Shown: positions 36,128 to 42,623 of the stretch, in pieces | Position numbering within the stretch: the stretch's first letter is position 1 | How the letters are laid out: every line of letters starts with the position of its first letter | Source of the DNA: Asanoa sp. WMMD1127 | GTDB lineage: Bacteria; Actinomycetota; Actinomycetes; Mycobacteriales; Micromonosporaceae | NCBI RefSeq assembly: GCF_029626225.1 | Contig: NZ_JARUBP010000001.1 | Span: 6,138,001 to 6,202,000 of the forward strand | Direction: 5' to 3' | Length of the DNA: 64,000 nt | Made by a program: the position numbers and the translations under genes | Notes under the pieces: model-generated | The model's database searches: none | Told to the model about the DNA's origin: nothing | The model's input: only the letters and a program-made list of their open reading frames with translations

Positions 36128-36175
36128 AAGCTATGATTGGGAACGTTGGGAGGCCCGGTAGGGACCGGGCCTCCC
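36128..36175 (+). promoter_or_regulatory. AAGCTATGATTGGGAAC motif abutting a 12-bp hairpin
   Basis: The motif at 36128-36144 contains TATGAT, a good -10. Three bp later GGGAGGCCCGGT and ACCGGGCCTCCC form a perfect stem (36148-36175, loop AGGG). It can be read as a terminator for RNR with a promoter just before it, or as an attenuated promoter for thyX. The same upstream context (GTCGTACC..TC) occurs before the motif at 26222. Confidence 0.55.
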
Positions 36176-36201
36176 GCCCCTAGGGAAGGAGCTACAACCC
36201 T

Positions 36202-36936
36202 TTGCGCGTAACGCCTATCGCTCACACGCTGGTTGATTGGGAAGCCGTCCGCGGCGTCCTCGGTGGGACCGCCTTTGCGGACCAAGCCGGCGAAGAGTTC
36301 GACGTGACCGACGCCGATCACCTGGCGGAGCTTGCCGGCCGTGCCTGCTACAAGGCTTGGGGCCGGAAGCGGCCAGCGACAGCGACAACCGCCGGCTACC
36401 TGGACAACATCCTTGATCAGGGTCACTACAGCGTGCTTGAGCACTCTTCGGTGACGTTCTATGTCGAGGGCGTCTCCCGTGCCCTGCTCGTCGAGCTTGA
36501 GCGACACCGGTTCCTGTCGTTCTCCGTCGAGTCACAGCGGTACGTCGACCAAGAGGTTTCGCACCCGGTGCCGACCCTGCCGCCCCTGTTCGATGCGCTC
36601 CCGGAGCGCACCCTCTGGGAAGCCCTGGAAGGCCACTACCAGCGCTCCCTAGACCTGTACCGGGCCGCGGTTGCCGAGACCGCCAGGCACGGCTACAGCG
36701 TGAAGGAGAGCCGGGAAGCGGCCCGTTCCTTCCTGCCCAACTCGACGCCCGTCGACCTGATCGTTACGGGCAACCTCCGGGCCTGGCGGGATGTGCTCGC
36801 CAAGCGCTACCACTCCGCGGCTGACGCGGAGATCCGCGGCTTCGCCGCGATCGTCCTTGGCCACCTCCGGGAGCTAGCTCCCTTCTCTGTTCAGGACTTC
36901 CCGACTACCCCGATTGCGGAGGCTGCTCATGCCTAA
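36202..36936 (+). CDS. thyX: Flavin-dependent thymidylate synthase
   Basis: This 244-aa protein starts at TTG 36202 (AAGGAG about 10 nt upstream). The ThyX motif RHRx7S is present as Arg101-His102-Arg103 to Ser111 ([13 protein letters not shown]). [13 protein letters not shown] and the substrate-binding [13 protein letters not shown] segments are also conserved. It makes dTMP from dUMP with FAD and methylenetetrahydrofolate. Together with RNR and dCMP deaminase it supplies dTTP for phage replication. Confidence 0.95.
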   Translation: MRVTPIAHTLVDWEAVRGVLGGTAFADQAGEEFDVTDADHLAELAGRACYKAWGRKRPATATTAGYLDNILDQGHYSVLEHSSVTFYVEGVSRALLVELERHRFLSFSVESQRYVDQEVSHPVPTLPPLFDALPERTLWEALEGHYQRSLDLYRAAVAETARHGYSVKESREAARSFLPNSTPVDLIVTGNLRAWRDVLAKRYHSAADAEIRGFAAIVLGHLRELAPFSVQDFPTTPIAEAAHA

Positions 36937-37096
36937 GGCTGTTACCACCATCGTTGCCAACGACCCGAAGAAGGGCCTCACGGCCGGGGAGATCCGGACC
37001 GCTCTGCGGTTCGTCAAGCCTGAGTCGACCGTCAAGGTTCAGCCCGGTTTCGGTGGCCAGATCAAGGCCCTGACCGTGGTCGAGGATCACGGTTGA
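36929..37096 (+). CDS. Small hypothetical phage protein
   Basis: The 55-aa product from ATG 36929 overlaps thyX by 8 bp with GCGGAGG upstream. It is a small basic alpha/beta protein and ends in a 4-bp TTGA overlap with the next gene. No family is recognised. Confidence 0.7.
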   Translation: MPKAVTTIVANDPKKGLTAGEIRTALRFVKPESTVKVQPGFGGQIKALTVVEDHG

Positions 37097-37356
37097 TCGG
37101 GAAGCATCGCGCCGCGGAGCCGGCGACAGAGCGGGACGTGATCGAGGAGTGGGTTACGTCCCTGCGGTCCGCGGATTGGGTCGCTCCGTTCACTGAGCCG
37201 ACCACGGAGCACCCGCTAGCGCGCAGCGTTTACACGGCCGGATTCTCGAGTTCGAGAACAAACCGGACATGGCGGGATCGCGTCGACCAGCTCCGGGAGC
37301 GGGTCGGTATCGCGGTCGGTTCGTGGATCGCGGGTTACCGGCTTGACCTCGATTGA
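37093..37356 (+). CDS. Hypothetical phage protein
   Basis: The 87-aa product from TTG 37093 is helical with a conserved-looking Trp-rich first half and contains a CGTTTACACG site (37227-37236) in its coding sequence. It overlaps both neighbours. The function is unknown. Confidence 0.65.
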   Translation: MIGKHRAAEPATERDVIEEWVTSLRSADWVAPFTEPTTEHPLARSVYTAGFSSSRTNRTWRDRVDQLRERVGIAVGSWIAGYRLDLD

Positions 37357-37726
37357 GCCGGACCCGCGGGAGGAACGGCTACCGAAGTGGGCGCGGGATC
37401 GGATGGCCTACTACCGCCGGCTAGCCACTACCGCGGAGGCCCGTGTAAACGCCGCGAAGGCGTACGCCGAAGGGGCCAGGGACGGAACGAAGCCGGGGGA
37501 GACCGACACCGTTCTTGACCCGTACGACCCGCACCCGATCGGACTCAAGCCGGGAACGCGGGTGCGTTTCAAGGTTGACCTCGGGTTGCCGCCCAAGATG
37601 GCGGACCGAATCGGCTACGTCGACATAACCGCCAGGGGCGGACACGTCGAACTGATGGCGGGTGGCCCGATGACTCTTCACCCGCAGGTTTCCAACGTCC
37701 TTCACGTAAAGCTAAGGGGGCACTGA
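37343..37726 (+). CDS. Hypothetical phage protein
   Basis: The 127-aa product from TTG 37343 has a charged helical N-terminal half and a beta-rich C-terminal half (GLKPGTRVRFKVDLG) that could be a small barrel. A CGTGTAAACG site at 37442 lies within it. No family is recognised. Confidence 0.65.
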   Translation: MTSIEPDPREERLPKWARDRMAYYRRLATTAEARVNAAKAYAEGARDGTKPGETDTVLDPYDPHPIGLKPGTRVRFKVDLGLPPKMADRIGYVDITARGGHVELMAGGPMTLHPQVSNVLHVKLRGH

Positions 37727-38038
37727 GTGCGCGCAATCATGATCGGTGGCCCTAAGAACGGTCAGCTAGTCGAGCTTCGGACCGGTGACGAATCCGTGAT
37801 GATGATCGACTCTTCTCGCCTTCGCGCAATCAGCTTCCGCGATTGGGACGACATGTCCTATCGGTATCCGGAGGCTCTTGAGGTTCCTAGCCTTCGCTGC
37901 GACGTGATCCGGATGCGGCTTGGTGGGCGAACCGTGTACGGCATCCACCACCCGGAAATCAGCCGGGATACCGCGGAGCGCTATCTCGGGGATCTCGTGG
38001 CGAACGCGTGGGAGCAGACGCTTAAGGACCGCCGGTAG
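37727..38038 (+). CDS. Hypothetical phage protein
   Basis: The 103-aa product from GTG 37727 directly follows the preceding stop. The opening [17 protein letters not shown] and the later VYGIHHP strand are seen in several actinophage hypothetical proteins as I recall, but no function is known. Confidence 0.65.
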   Translation: MRAIMIGGPKNGQLVELRTGDESVMMIDSSRLRAISFRDWDDMSYRYPEALEVPSLRCDVIRMRLGGRTVYGIHHPEISRDTAERYLGDLVANAWEQTLKDRR

Positions 38039-38394
38039 TGGTGAGAGTCCTTGTCACGGGTAGCCGTGACTGGCAGGAGCGGGGCCGCATCCGCGCGGCC
38101 CTGCTCCGCCTGGACGGGCCGGGGCGTCTCCTCGTGTCGGGTGCCTGCCCGACCGGAGCGGACCGGATGGCAGAGGAAGAGGCAGAGCTACTCGGTTGGG
38201 GTGTCGAGCGTCACCCGGCCGATTGGGAGCGCTTCGGCAAGCGAGCCGGCTTCATCAGAAACGCCGAGATGGTGAAGTTAGGTGCGGATATCTGCATAGC
38301 TTTCATTCTCAACAACTCCCGCGGAGCAACCATGACCGCGGGTCTAGCTCAAGCGGCAGGCATCATGACCGTCATAGACCGGATGGTCTGTTGA
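38038..38394 (+). CDS. SLOG-superfamily (DUF2493) nucleotide-binding protein
   Basis: This 118-aa protein opens with the Rossmann-like VLVTGSRDW, followed by [18 protein letters not shown], the hallmark of DUF2493/YspA proteins. SLOG proteins bind or sense nucleotides or nucleotide-derived signals. A free-standing phage copy next to nucleotide-metabolism genes suggests nucleotide handling or sensing. GTG 38038 overlaps the previous stop by 1 bp, and GTG 38041 is an alternative. Confidence 0.82.
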   Translation: MVRVLVTGSRDWQERGRIRAALLRLDGPGRLLVSGACPTGADRMAEEEAELLGWGVERHPADWERFGKRAGFIRNAEMVKLGADICIAFILNNSRGATMTAGLAQAAGIMTVIDRMVC

Positions 38395-38786
38395 CCGCTC
38401 AAGAAGAATCGCGGCCCGATTGGGATGAGTATTTCTTGGGGATTGCGAGGTCTGTTGCCGCACGCGCGGATTGCTCACGGCGCAAGGTTGGTGCGGTTGT
38501 GGTCCGTGATAACCGGATCATCTCAACGGGCTACAACGGGAGCCCACCAGGTAGACCGTCCTGTCTAGCCGGCCGTTGCCCCCGGGCAACCTCCGGAGTC
38601 CTACCCGGCAGTAGTTACGACACGGGGGCCGGCTCGTGCATCGCGGTACACGCTGAGGCAAACGCCGTGATCTACGCCGGACGTGACGGATGCGAAGGAA
38701 GCACGCTGTATATCACTGATCCACCCTGCCAGGGGTGCGAACGGCTGATCGAGGCCGCGGGAGTGCGTCGAATCGTGTACCCGTGA
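38391..38786 (+). CDS. dCMP deaminase
   Basis: This 131-aa ComEB-type deaminase starts at TTG 38391 in a 4-bp overlap. Zinc ligands and the catalytic Glu are in AVHAEANAV, and the Cys pair is in [22 protein letters not shown] is the substrate loop. It converts dCMP to dUMP, the ThyX substrate, completing the phage thymidylate route. It is the last gene of the packed early operon. Confidence 0.93.
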   Translation: MTAQEESRPDWDEYFLGIARSVAARADCSRRKVGAVVVRDNRIISTGYNGSPPGRPSCLAGRCPRATSGVLPGSSYDTGAGSCIAVHAEANAVIYAGRDGCEGSTLYITDPPCQGCERLIEAAGVRRIVYP

Positions 38787-38896
38787 GCGCTTGCGTGCTA
38801 GCGTTCGACGCGGGTAACCCCCCGGGGACGGTCTTCTCTGGCCTCTTTCGGTGTTGTGCCTTGCTGACACTTGGAAACAACGAAGGGGTTCCCGGA

Positions 38897-38922
38897 GGTC
38901 CCCCGGCTTCGGCCGGGGGGCC
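38897..38922. terminator. UUCG-loop terminator in the 38,787-39,150 gene-free stretch
   Basis: CCCCCGGC and GCCGGGGG flanked by GGT/GCC form an 11-bp stem with a TTCG loop, followed by TTCCTTCGTTT. The surrounding 364 bp contain no convincing gene. They hold an inverted TGTCAGCAAG element (38859-38869), this terminator, a leftward promoter and two CGTTTAAACG sites (39030-39039, 39084-39093). The hairpin can stop the early operon and also any leftward transcript from 39002-39029. Confidence 0.8.
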
Positions 38923-39001
38923 TTCCTTCGTTTAGGGCCAGGCCGCGGAGCCGGCCGCCGGGGTACACCGCCGTACCGGCGCACCTCTCCCATTGTACCC
39001 A

Positions 39002-39029
39002 ATCTAAGCTTCGCGCCGCTCCGAGTCAA
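39002..39029 (-). promoter_or_regulatory. Leftward sigma70-type promoter next to a CGTTTAAACG site
   Basis: On the - strand TTGACT (39024-39029) is followed after 16 nt by TTAGAT (39002-39007), which is inside a copy of the AAGCTTAGATTGGG motif. The palindrome CGTTTAAACG at 39030-39039 abuts the -35. No leftward gene lies downstream, so it may make a short antisense or non-coding RNA ending at the 38897-38922 hairpin. Confidence 0.55.
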
Positions 39030-39076
39030 CGTTTAAACGGTGTGGCATACCGCACTTGAAGCTTTGGTTGGGAAGC

Positions 39077-39105
39077 TTGACTTCGTTTAAACGGTGCCGT
39101 AAAGT
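39077..39105 (+). promoter_or_regulatory. Promoter with operator between -35 and -10
   Basis: TTGACT (39077-39082), a 17-nt spacer and TAAAGT (39100-39105) form a near-consensus sigma70 promoter. The spacer contains CGTTTAAACG at 39084-39093. The TGTCAGCAAGG leader starts 7 nt after the -10, at the expected transcription start. Repressor binding at this palindrome would block RNA polymerase. It drives the SprT-like gene. Confidence 0.75.
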
Positions 39106-39150
39106 TCTTCATGTCAGCAAGGAACACAGCACAACGAGAAAGGCACCGAC

Positions 39151-39816
39151 ATGGAGACCAACGTTAAGGACACCCGCGAGGCTTGGCTTCACCGCGCAGT
39201 CGAAATCTTCCGCGCGAAGTTCATCGAGATTGGCACTCCGCTTCCGGAGACCATTCACGTGTCGGTTGGATTCGCGGCCGGTGCCCGCGCCGAGAACGGC
39301 AAGATCCTTGGCTGCACCTACAAGCGCGAGCTTTCCGAGGATGGCAACTCGCACGTGTTCATCTCCCCGGAGTCGGGCGACACGGTCGAGGTTCTTGAGA
39401 CCCTGCTTCACGAACTGATCCACGTTGCCGACAACTGCGAGAGCGGCCACAAGAAGTTCTTCGCGGAAGCCGCCACCCGGCTTGGCTTCCTTGGCCCGGC
39501 GACGATGACCCCGGCTAGCCCGACCCTGATGGCGGAGCTGGTCCTGATCATTGACTCTCTCGGCCACTACCCGCACTCGGCGATGACGCTCCCGACGCGG
39601 GTTACCGCGGCGAACATCCCGGGTGTTCTGGTCGGCGCTTCGGGTGGCCCGATCAAGTGGAGCAGCGGCCCGGCGAAGCAGGGTACGCGGATGCTCAAGA
39701 TGGTCTGCGACAACAGCGAGTGCCCCGCGCACGGGTACACGGTCCGCCTGTCGGCTAAGTGGATCGCGATCGGTGCCCCGCGGTGCCCGATGGGTCACGA
39801 GATGACCGCGGCCTAA
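39151..39816 (+). CDS. SprT-like zinc metallopeptidase with C-terminal zinc ribbon
   Basis: This 221-aa protein has the gluzincin motif HELIHVAD with His87, Glu88 and His91. SGHKKFF a few residues later probably gives the third ligand, as in SprT/Spartan proteins. The C-terminal part has MVCDNSECPAHG and APRCPMGHE, a likely zinc ribbon. SprT-like proteases act on proteins crosslinked to or bound on DNA. This is the first and largest gene of the individually promoted array, with its own promoter and terminator. Confidence 0.85.
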   Translation: METNVKDTREAWLHRAVEIFRAKFIEIGTPLPETIHVSVGFAAGARAENGKILGCTYKRELSEDGNSHVFISPESGDTVEVLETLLHELIHVADNCESGHKKFFAEAATRLGFLGPATMTPASPTLMAELVLIIDSLGHYPHSAMTLPTRVTAANIPGVLVGASGGPIKWSSGPAKQGTRMLKMVCDNSECPAHGYTVRLSAKWIAIGAPRCPMGHEMTAA

Positions 39817-39828
39817 GCGGAAAGGAAA

Positions 39829-39858
39829 GGGAGGCCCCTCCGGGGGTCTCCCTTTTTT
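39829..39858 (+). terminator. Rho-independent terminator of the SprT-like gene
   Basis: GGGAGGCCCC and GGGGTCTCCC (one G-T pair) close a TCCG loop and are followed by six T residues. It is the first of the GGGAGGCCCC terminator family in the array. Confidence 0.9.
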
Positions 39859-39894
39859 GTGGCCTAAGCCACTCGTTTAAACGGGCCGTGAAGC

Positions 39895-39924
39895 TTGTGT
39901 TGGGAACCTGTGGTGCGCTAATCT
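39895..39924 (+). promoter_or_regulatory. Array-type promoter (TTGTGT-18-TAATCT)
   Basis: TTGTGT inside the AAGCTTGTGTTGGGAAC motif is followed after 18 nt by TAATCT. TGTCAGCAAG begins 5 nt later at 39930. CGTTTAAACG lies just upstream at 39874-39883. Confidence 0.7.
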
Positions 39925-39967
39925 ATTCATGTCAGCAAGACACAACTCCACAGAGAAAGGCCAGTCC

Positions 39968-40153
39968 ATGGACTACGACCTTCGCCGCGCGCTTGAGGCA
40001 ATCGAGCGGTGCGATCCGGACGGGGGAGAGATCGAGCCGACTGAGACCGCGTACGCGGTTCACAAGGCTTGGGCGATCGACCGCTACGGGGAAGCCGTTT
40101 GGAAGACCTACGTGCGGGGCGGTTGGGGAGATTACGGCCTGGACATCGTCTGA
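39968..40153 (+). CDS. Small acidic phage protein
   Basis: The 61-aa product from ATG 39968 (GAGAAAGG upstream) is helical, with aromatic residues in its second half. It has its own promoter and terminator. The function is unknown. Confidence 0.75.
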   Translation: MDYDLRRALEAIERCDPDGGEIEPTETAYAVHKAWAIDRYGEAVWKTYVRGGWGDYGLDIV

Positions 40154-40157
40154 CAGG

Positions 40158-40185
40158 AAGGGCCTCCGCTACGGGGGAGGCCCTT
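40158..40185 (+). terminator. Rho-independent terminator
   Basis: AAGGGCCTCC pairs with GGAGGCCCTT around an 8-nt loop and is followed by TCCCTTTCTCT. It ends the 61-aa gene unit. Confidence 0.8.
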
Positions 40186-40222
40186 TCCCTTTCTCTCGGA
40201 GCCACACCGAAAGGGAACAGCA

Positions 40223-40342
40223 ATGGAACCGAGTTACCCGATGACCGCGGAGACGTTGAGCGATCACGGTTTCTGCGTCTGCTCGGACTGCTTGGAGTCC
40301 TGGCGGAAGGCGGGTCTCCTCATCGAGGAAGACGAAAGCTAG
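40223..40342 (+). CDS. 39-aa phage microprotein with three Cys
   Basis: ATG 40223, preceded by AAAGGGAA, opens a 39-aa frame ending at TAG 40340-40342. It contains CVCSDCLESW, a possible metal-binding or redox cluster with a nearby His. The frame is short, but it has a good start context and is followed 9 bp later by a terminator, which supports it as a gene. Confidence 0.6.
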   Translation: MEPSYPMTAETLSDHGFCVCSDCLESWRKAGLLIEEDES

Positions 40343-40351
40343 CCGCTAAAC

Positions 40352-40375
40352 GGGAGGCCCCTCCGGGGGCCTCCC
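40352..40375. terminator. GGGAGGCCCC-TCCG-GGGGCCTCCC terminator
   Basis: A perfect 10-bp stem with a TCCG loop lies between the 39-aa gene and the stop of the leftward GntR gene. It probably acts in both directions. Confidence 0.85.
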
Positions 40376-40617
40376 TACCCGCGTTTGACGAAGCTCCCGC
40401 GCCCGTGGGTGGTCTCGATCAGGCCAGCGTCTCTAAGGACCGCTACAGCCTTCCTAGCCGTCTCCCTGGCTACGCCGTAGGTCTGCGTAAGGGTCGTCTC
40501 TGACGGGATGCGTACGCCCGGCTGTAGCCGGCCCTCCTCGATGTCCTCACGGAGGTAGTCGGCTAGTTGCCGGTAGACCGGTCGAGGGTCGTCTTCCCGG
40601 ATCTCCCGCTCTGCCAT
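40375..40617 (-). CDS. Minimal GntR-family regulator
   Basis: The protein of about 80 aa is little more than a GntR winged helix: PVYRQLADYLREDIEEGRL, then GVRIPSETTLTQTYGVARET and the wing IETTHGRGSFV. It has no effector domain. ATG 40617 is chosen, although the frame continues to ATG 40671 and TTG 40683, because a TGTCTACAGACA palindrome at 40671-40682 fits an operator better than coding sequence. It is the only leftward gene inside the array, so it may control neighbouring units or itself. Confidence 0.8.
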   Translation of the reverse strand: MAEREIREDDPRPVYRQLADYLREDIEEGRLQPGVRIPSETTLTQTYGVARETARKAVAVLRDAGLIETTHGRGSFVKRG

Positions 40618-40670
40618 CCGCCCATCGTGGCGGAGCCGGGGGAGTGGTGTCAGCCGCTCTCGTCTGCCCA

Positions 40671-40682
40671 TGTCTACAGACA
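40671..40682. promoter_or_regulatory. Probable GntR operator
   Basis: TGTCT-AC-AGACA is a perfect 5-bp inverted repeat 54 bp upstream of the GntR start and 32 bp before the next array promoter. It resembles HutC/DasR-type sites (TGGTCTAGACCA-like). Confidence 0.5.
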
Positions 40683-40713
40683 ACTGGAGTGGACTAGATC
40701 ACACGAACCAAGC

Positions 40714-40743
40714 TTGTGTTGGGGAAGCTGTGGTTGGTAATGT
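40714..40743 (+). promoter_or_regulatory. Array-type promoter (TTGTGT-18-TAATGT)
   Basis: TTGTGT at 40714-40719 in the AAGCTTGTGTTGGGGAA motif, an 18-nt spacer and TAATGT, with the leader TGTCAGCAGG at 40750. This unit lacks the CGTTTAAACG palindrome; a GntR-type palindrome lies upstream in its place. Confidence 0.7.
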
Positions 40744-40790
40744 TTGGTGTGTCAGCAGGGAACACCAACACCCAACAGAGGGAGCCCCAA

Positions 40791-41144
40791 ATGTTCGGCA
40801 TCACGGAGACCCGCTCGGCCGCCTTCACCGTCGAGACGACCACGGACGCCGTTCGCACGGTCGTCACGGAGGTTGTCCTTCGGACGGAGGTCCGGGTTCC
40901 GGTGATCGAGGAAACCCCGTGGGGTTTCTACCGGGCGGAGGAGATCGAGCCGGGCGCGGTCATTCAGGACCGCGACGGTAACCGGTTCCTCGTGACCGGG
41001 ACTCTCTTCGGTGCCGGTGCGGGCCTTGACCTGGCCGTGCTGGACCTTCTCGACCTCTACACGGGCGAGGTGTACGCGGGTGACCGCGGCTGGCGTGGCG
41101 AGACCAGCTCCTACGTCCGCGCGGAGCGGACCCGCCTCCCCTAA
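40791..41144 (+). CDS. Hypothetical phage protein
   Basis: The 117-aa product from ATG 40791 (GAGGGAG upstream) is acidic and beta-rich, with Thr/Val-rich strands in the first half. It has its own promoter, leader and terminator. No family is recognised. Confidence 0.75.
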   Translation: MFGITETRSAAFTVETTTDAVRTVVTEVVLRTEVRVPVIEETPWGFYRAEEIEPGAVIQDRDGNRFLVTGTLFGAGAGLDLAVLDLLDLYTGEVYAGDRGWRGETSSYVRAERTRLP

Positions 41145-41151
41145 GCGGGTC

Positions 41152-41182
41152 GGAAGGGGCCTCCTTCCCCGAGGCCCCTTCC
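41152..41182 (+). terminator. Rho-independent terminator
   Basis: GGAAGGGGCCTC and its exact complement form a 12-bp stem around a 7-nt loop, followed by TTCCCCTCTCT. It ends the 117-aa gene. Confidence 0.8.
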
Positions 41183-41240
41183 TTCCCCTCTCTCGCCTCA
41201 GATTCGCTCTCAGCCCGTTTAAACGCACCCGGAGGAAACC

Positions 41241-41351
41241 GTGTCCCGCTCGATCAAAGGCACCGACCGTCGCGCCATCAAGTCCGTTCGCAAGGCGGAG
41301 CAGCAGACCCGCCGTATCCGTCAGGAGATCAGCCGTGCGCAAGGCCGCTAA
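41241..41351 (+). CDS. 36-aa basic phage microprotein
   Basis: GTG 41241 with GGAGG 5 nt upstream opens a 36-aa frame rich in Arg, Lys and Gln that should be a single helix. It overlaps the start of the next small membrane gene by 17 bp. A CGTTTAAACG site lies at 41216-41225, just upstream of the ribosome-binding site. Confidence 0.6.
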   Translation: MSRSIKGTDRRAIKSVRKAEQQTRRIRQEISRAQGR

Positions 41352-41475
41352 AGACCTGTGGAGCCGCATTGAGCGGCGGGTGGTGTTCGCCTCCCTGGCC
41401 CTGTTCTGTGTCGCCTTTTGGATTGTCGCAATCTTCGGCGTTACCGGTCTTGCCGGTCGAAGCTTTGGTTGGTAA
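41335..41475 (+). CDS. Small single-pass membrane protein
   Basis: The 46-aa product from GTG 41335 has a basic amphipathic start and one transmembrane segment (VVFASLALFCVAFWIVAIFG). Its last codons (GRSFGW and stop) coincide with an AAGCTTTGGTTGG motif copy at 41460-41476, so the 3' end of this gene is also the promoter region of the next one. Confidence 0.65.
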   Translation: MRKAAKDLWSRIERRVVFASLALFCVAFWIVAIFGVTGLAGRSFGW

Positions 41476-41521
41476 GCTTAGGTTGTCAGCAAGGCACAGC
41501 GGCTAAGAAAGGGCCGAACCA

Positions 41522-42124
41522 ATGAAGACGCTAGACAAGATGGTCGGGCGCGCAGTTGTCACGCTCGCCTTCGGAGCCTTCGTGTTGAGCTTCGAGAAGC
41601 TGTTTCACGTGGCTATCAACTCCGGGATTCACCCGAAGCTAGCGTGGATTTACCCCCTGATCGTTGAGGGCTTCACGACGGTTTCGACCTTGGCCGCATT
41701 CCTGCGACGCGGACAGTCCGGCGCTTGGTACCCTTGGGCCGCGGGCCTGATGGCCTTCGGGTACTCGCTTTGGGCGAACGCACTCCCGGAGAGCGTTCCC
41801 GGTTCGGTTGTCCGGGCTGTCCCCGTGATCTGTATCCCGCTTATGGTTCACATGTACGTAATCATCAAGGGCCACGCTGACGCGGTTGAGACCGCAACGG
41901 TTCAGGCCGCGGTTGTGGCAGCTACTATGCCGCCGGTTCAGCCGGCTACGGTTGCGACTCCCGCGACTCCCGCGGCCCCTGTGGTAAAGCCGGCTCCGCC
42001 GGTTACTTCGAAGGCTGCACGGACGTTCCTCGATCAGGCGAAGCACGCACCGTCCCCGGCCGCACGGAAGTTCTGGCTCGACAAAGCGGCTGAGGCCGCA
42101 GGTATGACCCCCGCAACTGCCTAG
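41522..42124 (+). CDS. DUF2637 (SpdB-like) membrane protein
   Basis: This 200-aa protein has an N-terminal domain with about four hydrophobic segments (LAFGAFVLSFEKLFHVAI, then WIYPLIVEGFTTVSTLAAFL), the pattern of DUF2637/Spd proteins. These are known mostly from conjugative plasmids and integrative elements of actinomycetes, where they help plasmid spread. A Pro/Ala/Thr linker and a short helical C-terminal tail follow. It has the TGTCAGCAAGG leader at 41484-41494. Phage versions are unusual; the role here is unknown. Confidence 0.75.
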   Translation: MKTLDKMVGRAVVTLAFGAFVLSFEKLFHVAINSGIHPKLAWIYPLIVEGFTTVSTLAAFLRRGQSGAWYPWAAGLMAFGYSLWANALPESVPGSVVRAVPVICIPLMVHMYVIIKGHADAVETATVQAAVVAATMPPVQPATVATPATPAAPVVKPAPPVTSKAARTFLDQAKHAPSPAARKFWLDKAAEAAGMTPATA

Positions 42125-42135
42125 GAGGCAAGGCA

Positions 42136-42477
42136 ATGGCTAAGCAGATCATCCACCGGGTTACCGATGACCTGGACGGTTCGGATGCTGAGCACTCGAT
42201 CGAATTCGCTCTCGATGGTGTGGCGTACTCGATCGACCTCAACGACAAGAACGCCACGGAGTTCCGGGAGATCATGTCCCGCTACGTCGGGGTAGGGGAG
42301 CGGCTTGGACGGGTCAAGGTCATGCGGGTGACGCACCTTCCGACCGCCGGCCCCTCGAAGTCGACCAAGATGCGGAACGACGCGATCCGGGCATGGGCGA
42401 AGAAGCAGGGTAAGGAGATCAGCGACCGGGGACGCATCCCGGCCGCGATCGAGGAGGAGTACGACCGGGCGCACTGA
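42136..42477 (+). CDS. lsr2: Lsr2-family nucleoid-associated / xenogeneic silencing protein
   Basis: This 113-aa protein from ATG 42136 (AGGAGG upstream) is a full-length Lsr2. The N-terminal oligomerisation domain begins MAKQIIHRVTDDLDGS and continues with FALDGVAYSIDLNDKNA. The C-terminal domain has IRAWAKKQGKEISDRGRIPA, whose RGR is the AT-hook-like minor-groove motif. Host Lsr2 silences AT-rich foreign DNA; phage copies can interfere with it or organise phage DNA. The gene is 11 bp downstream of the DUF2637 gene and shares its promoter and terminator. Confidence 0.93.
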   Translation: MAKQIIHRVTDDLDGSDAEHSIEFALDGVAYSIDLNDKNATEFREIMSRYVGVGERLGRVKVMRVTHLPTAGPSKSTKMRNDAIRAWAKKQGKEISDRGRIPAAIEEEYDRAH

Positions 42478-42495
42478 GCTTGTTCTTGCTGACAC

Positions 42496-42521
42496 GGGGA
42501 GGCCCCTTCGGGGGCCTCCCC
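42496..42521 (+). terminator. UUCG-loop terminator after lsr2
   Basis: GGGGAGGCCCC and GGGGCCTCCCC form an 11-bp perfect stem with a TTCG loop, followed by TCTTTTG. An inverted TGTCAGCAAG element (42485-42494) lies directly before it. Confidence 0.9.
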
Positions 42522-42557
42522 TCTTTTGTGCTCTCGGAAACTCGGCCCGTTTAAACC

Positions 42558-42587
42558 TTGTGTTGGGAACCTAGGGTTTGCTACTGT
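42558..42587 (+). promoter_or_regulatory. Array-type promoter (TTGTGT-18-TACTGT) adjoining an operator
   Basis: TTGTGT (42558-42563) and TACTGT (42582-42587) are 18 nt apart. CGTTTAAACC (42548-42557) abuts the -35. TGTCAGCAAGG follows at 42593. Confidence 0.72.
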
Positions 42588-42623
42588 TCTCTTGTCAGCA
42601 AGGACAACGGAAAGGGAAGCCCG

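Noticed and set aside
39030-39093. GTTTAAAC as engineered PmeI cloning sites
   Set aside because: The sites have natural, varied flanks, include one-base variants, lie inside genes and intergenic regions, and one is positioned within a promoter. This is not the pattern of introduced sites.
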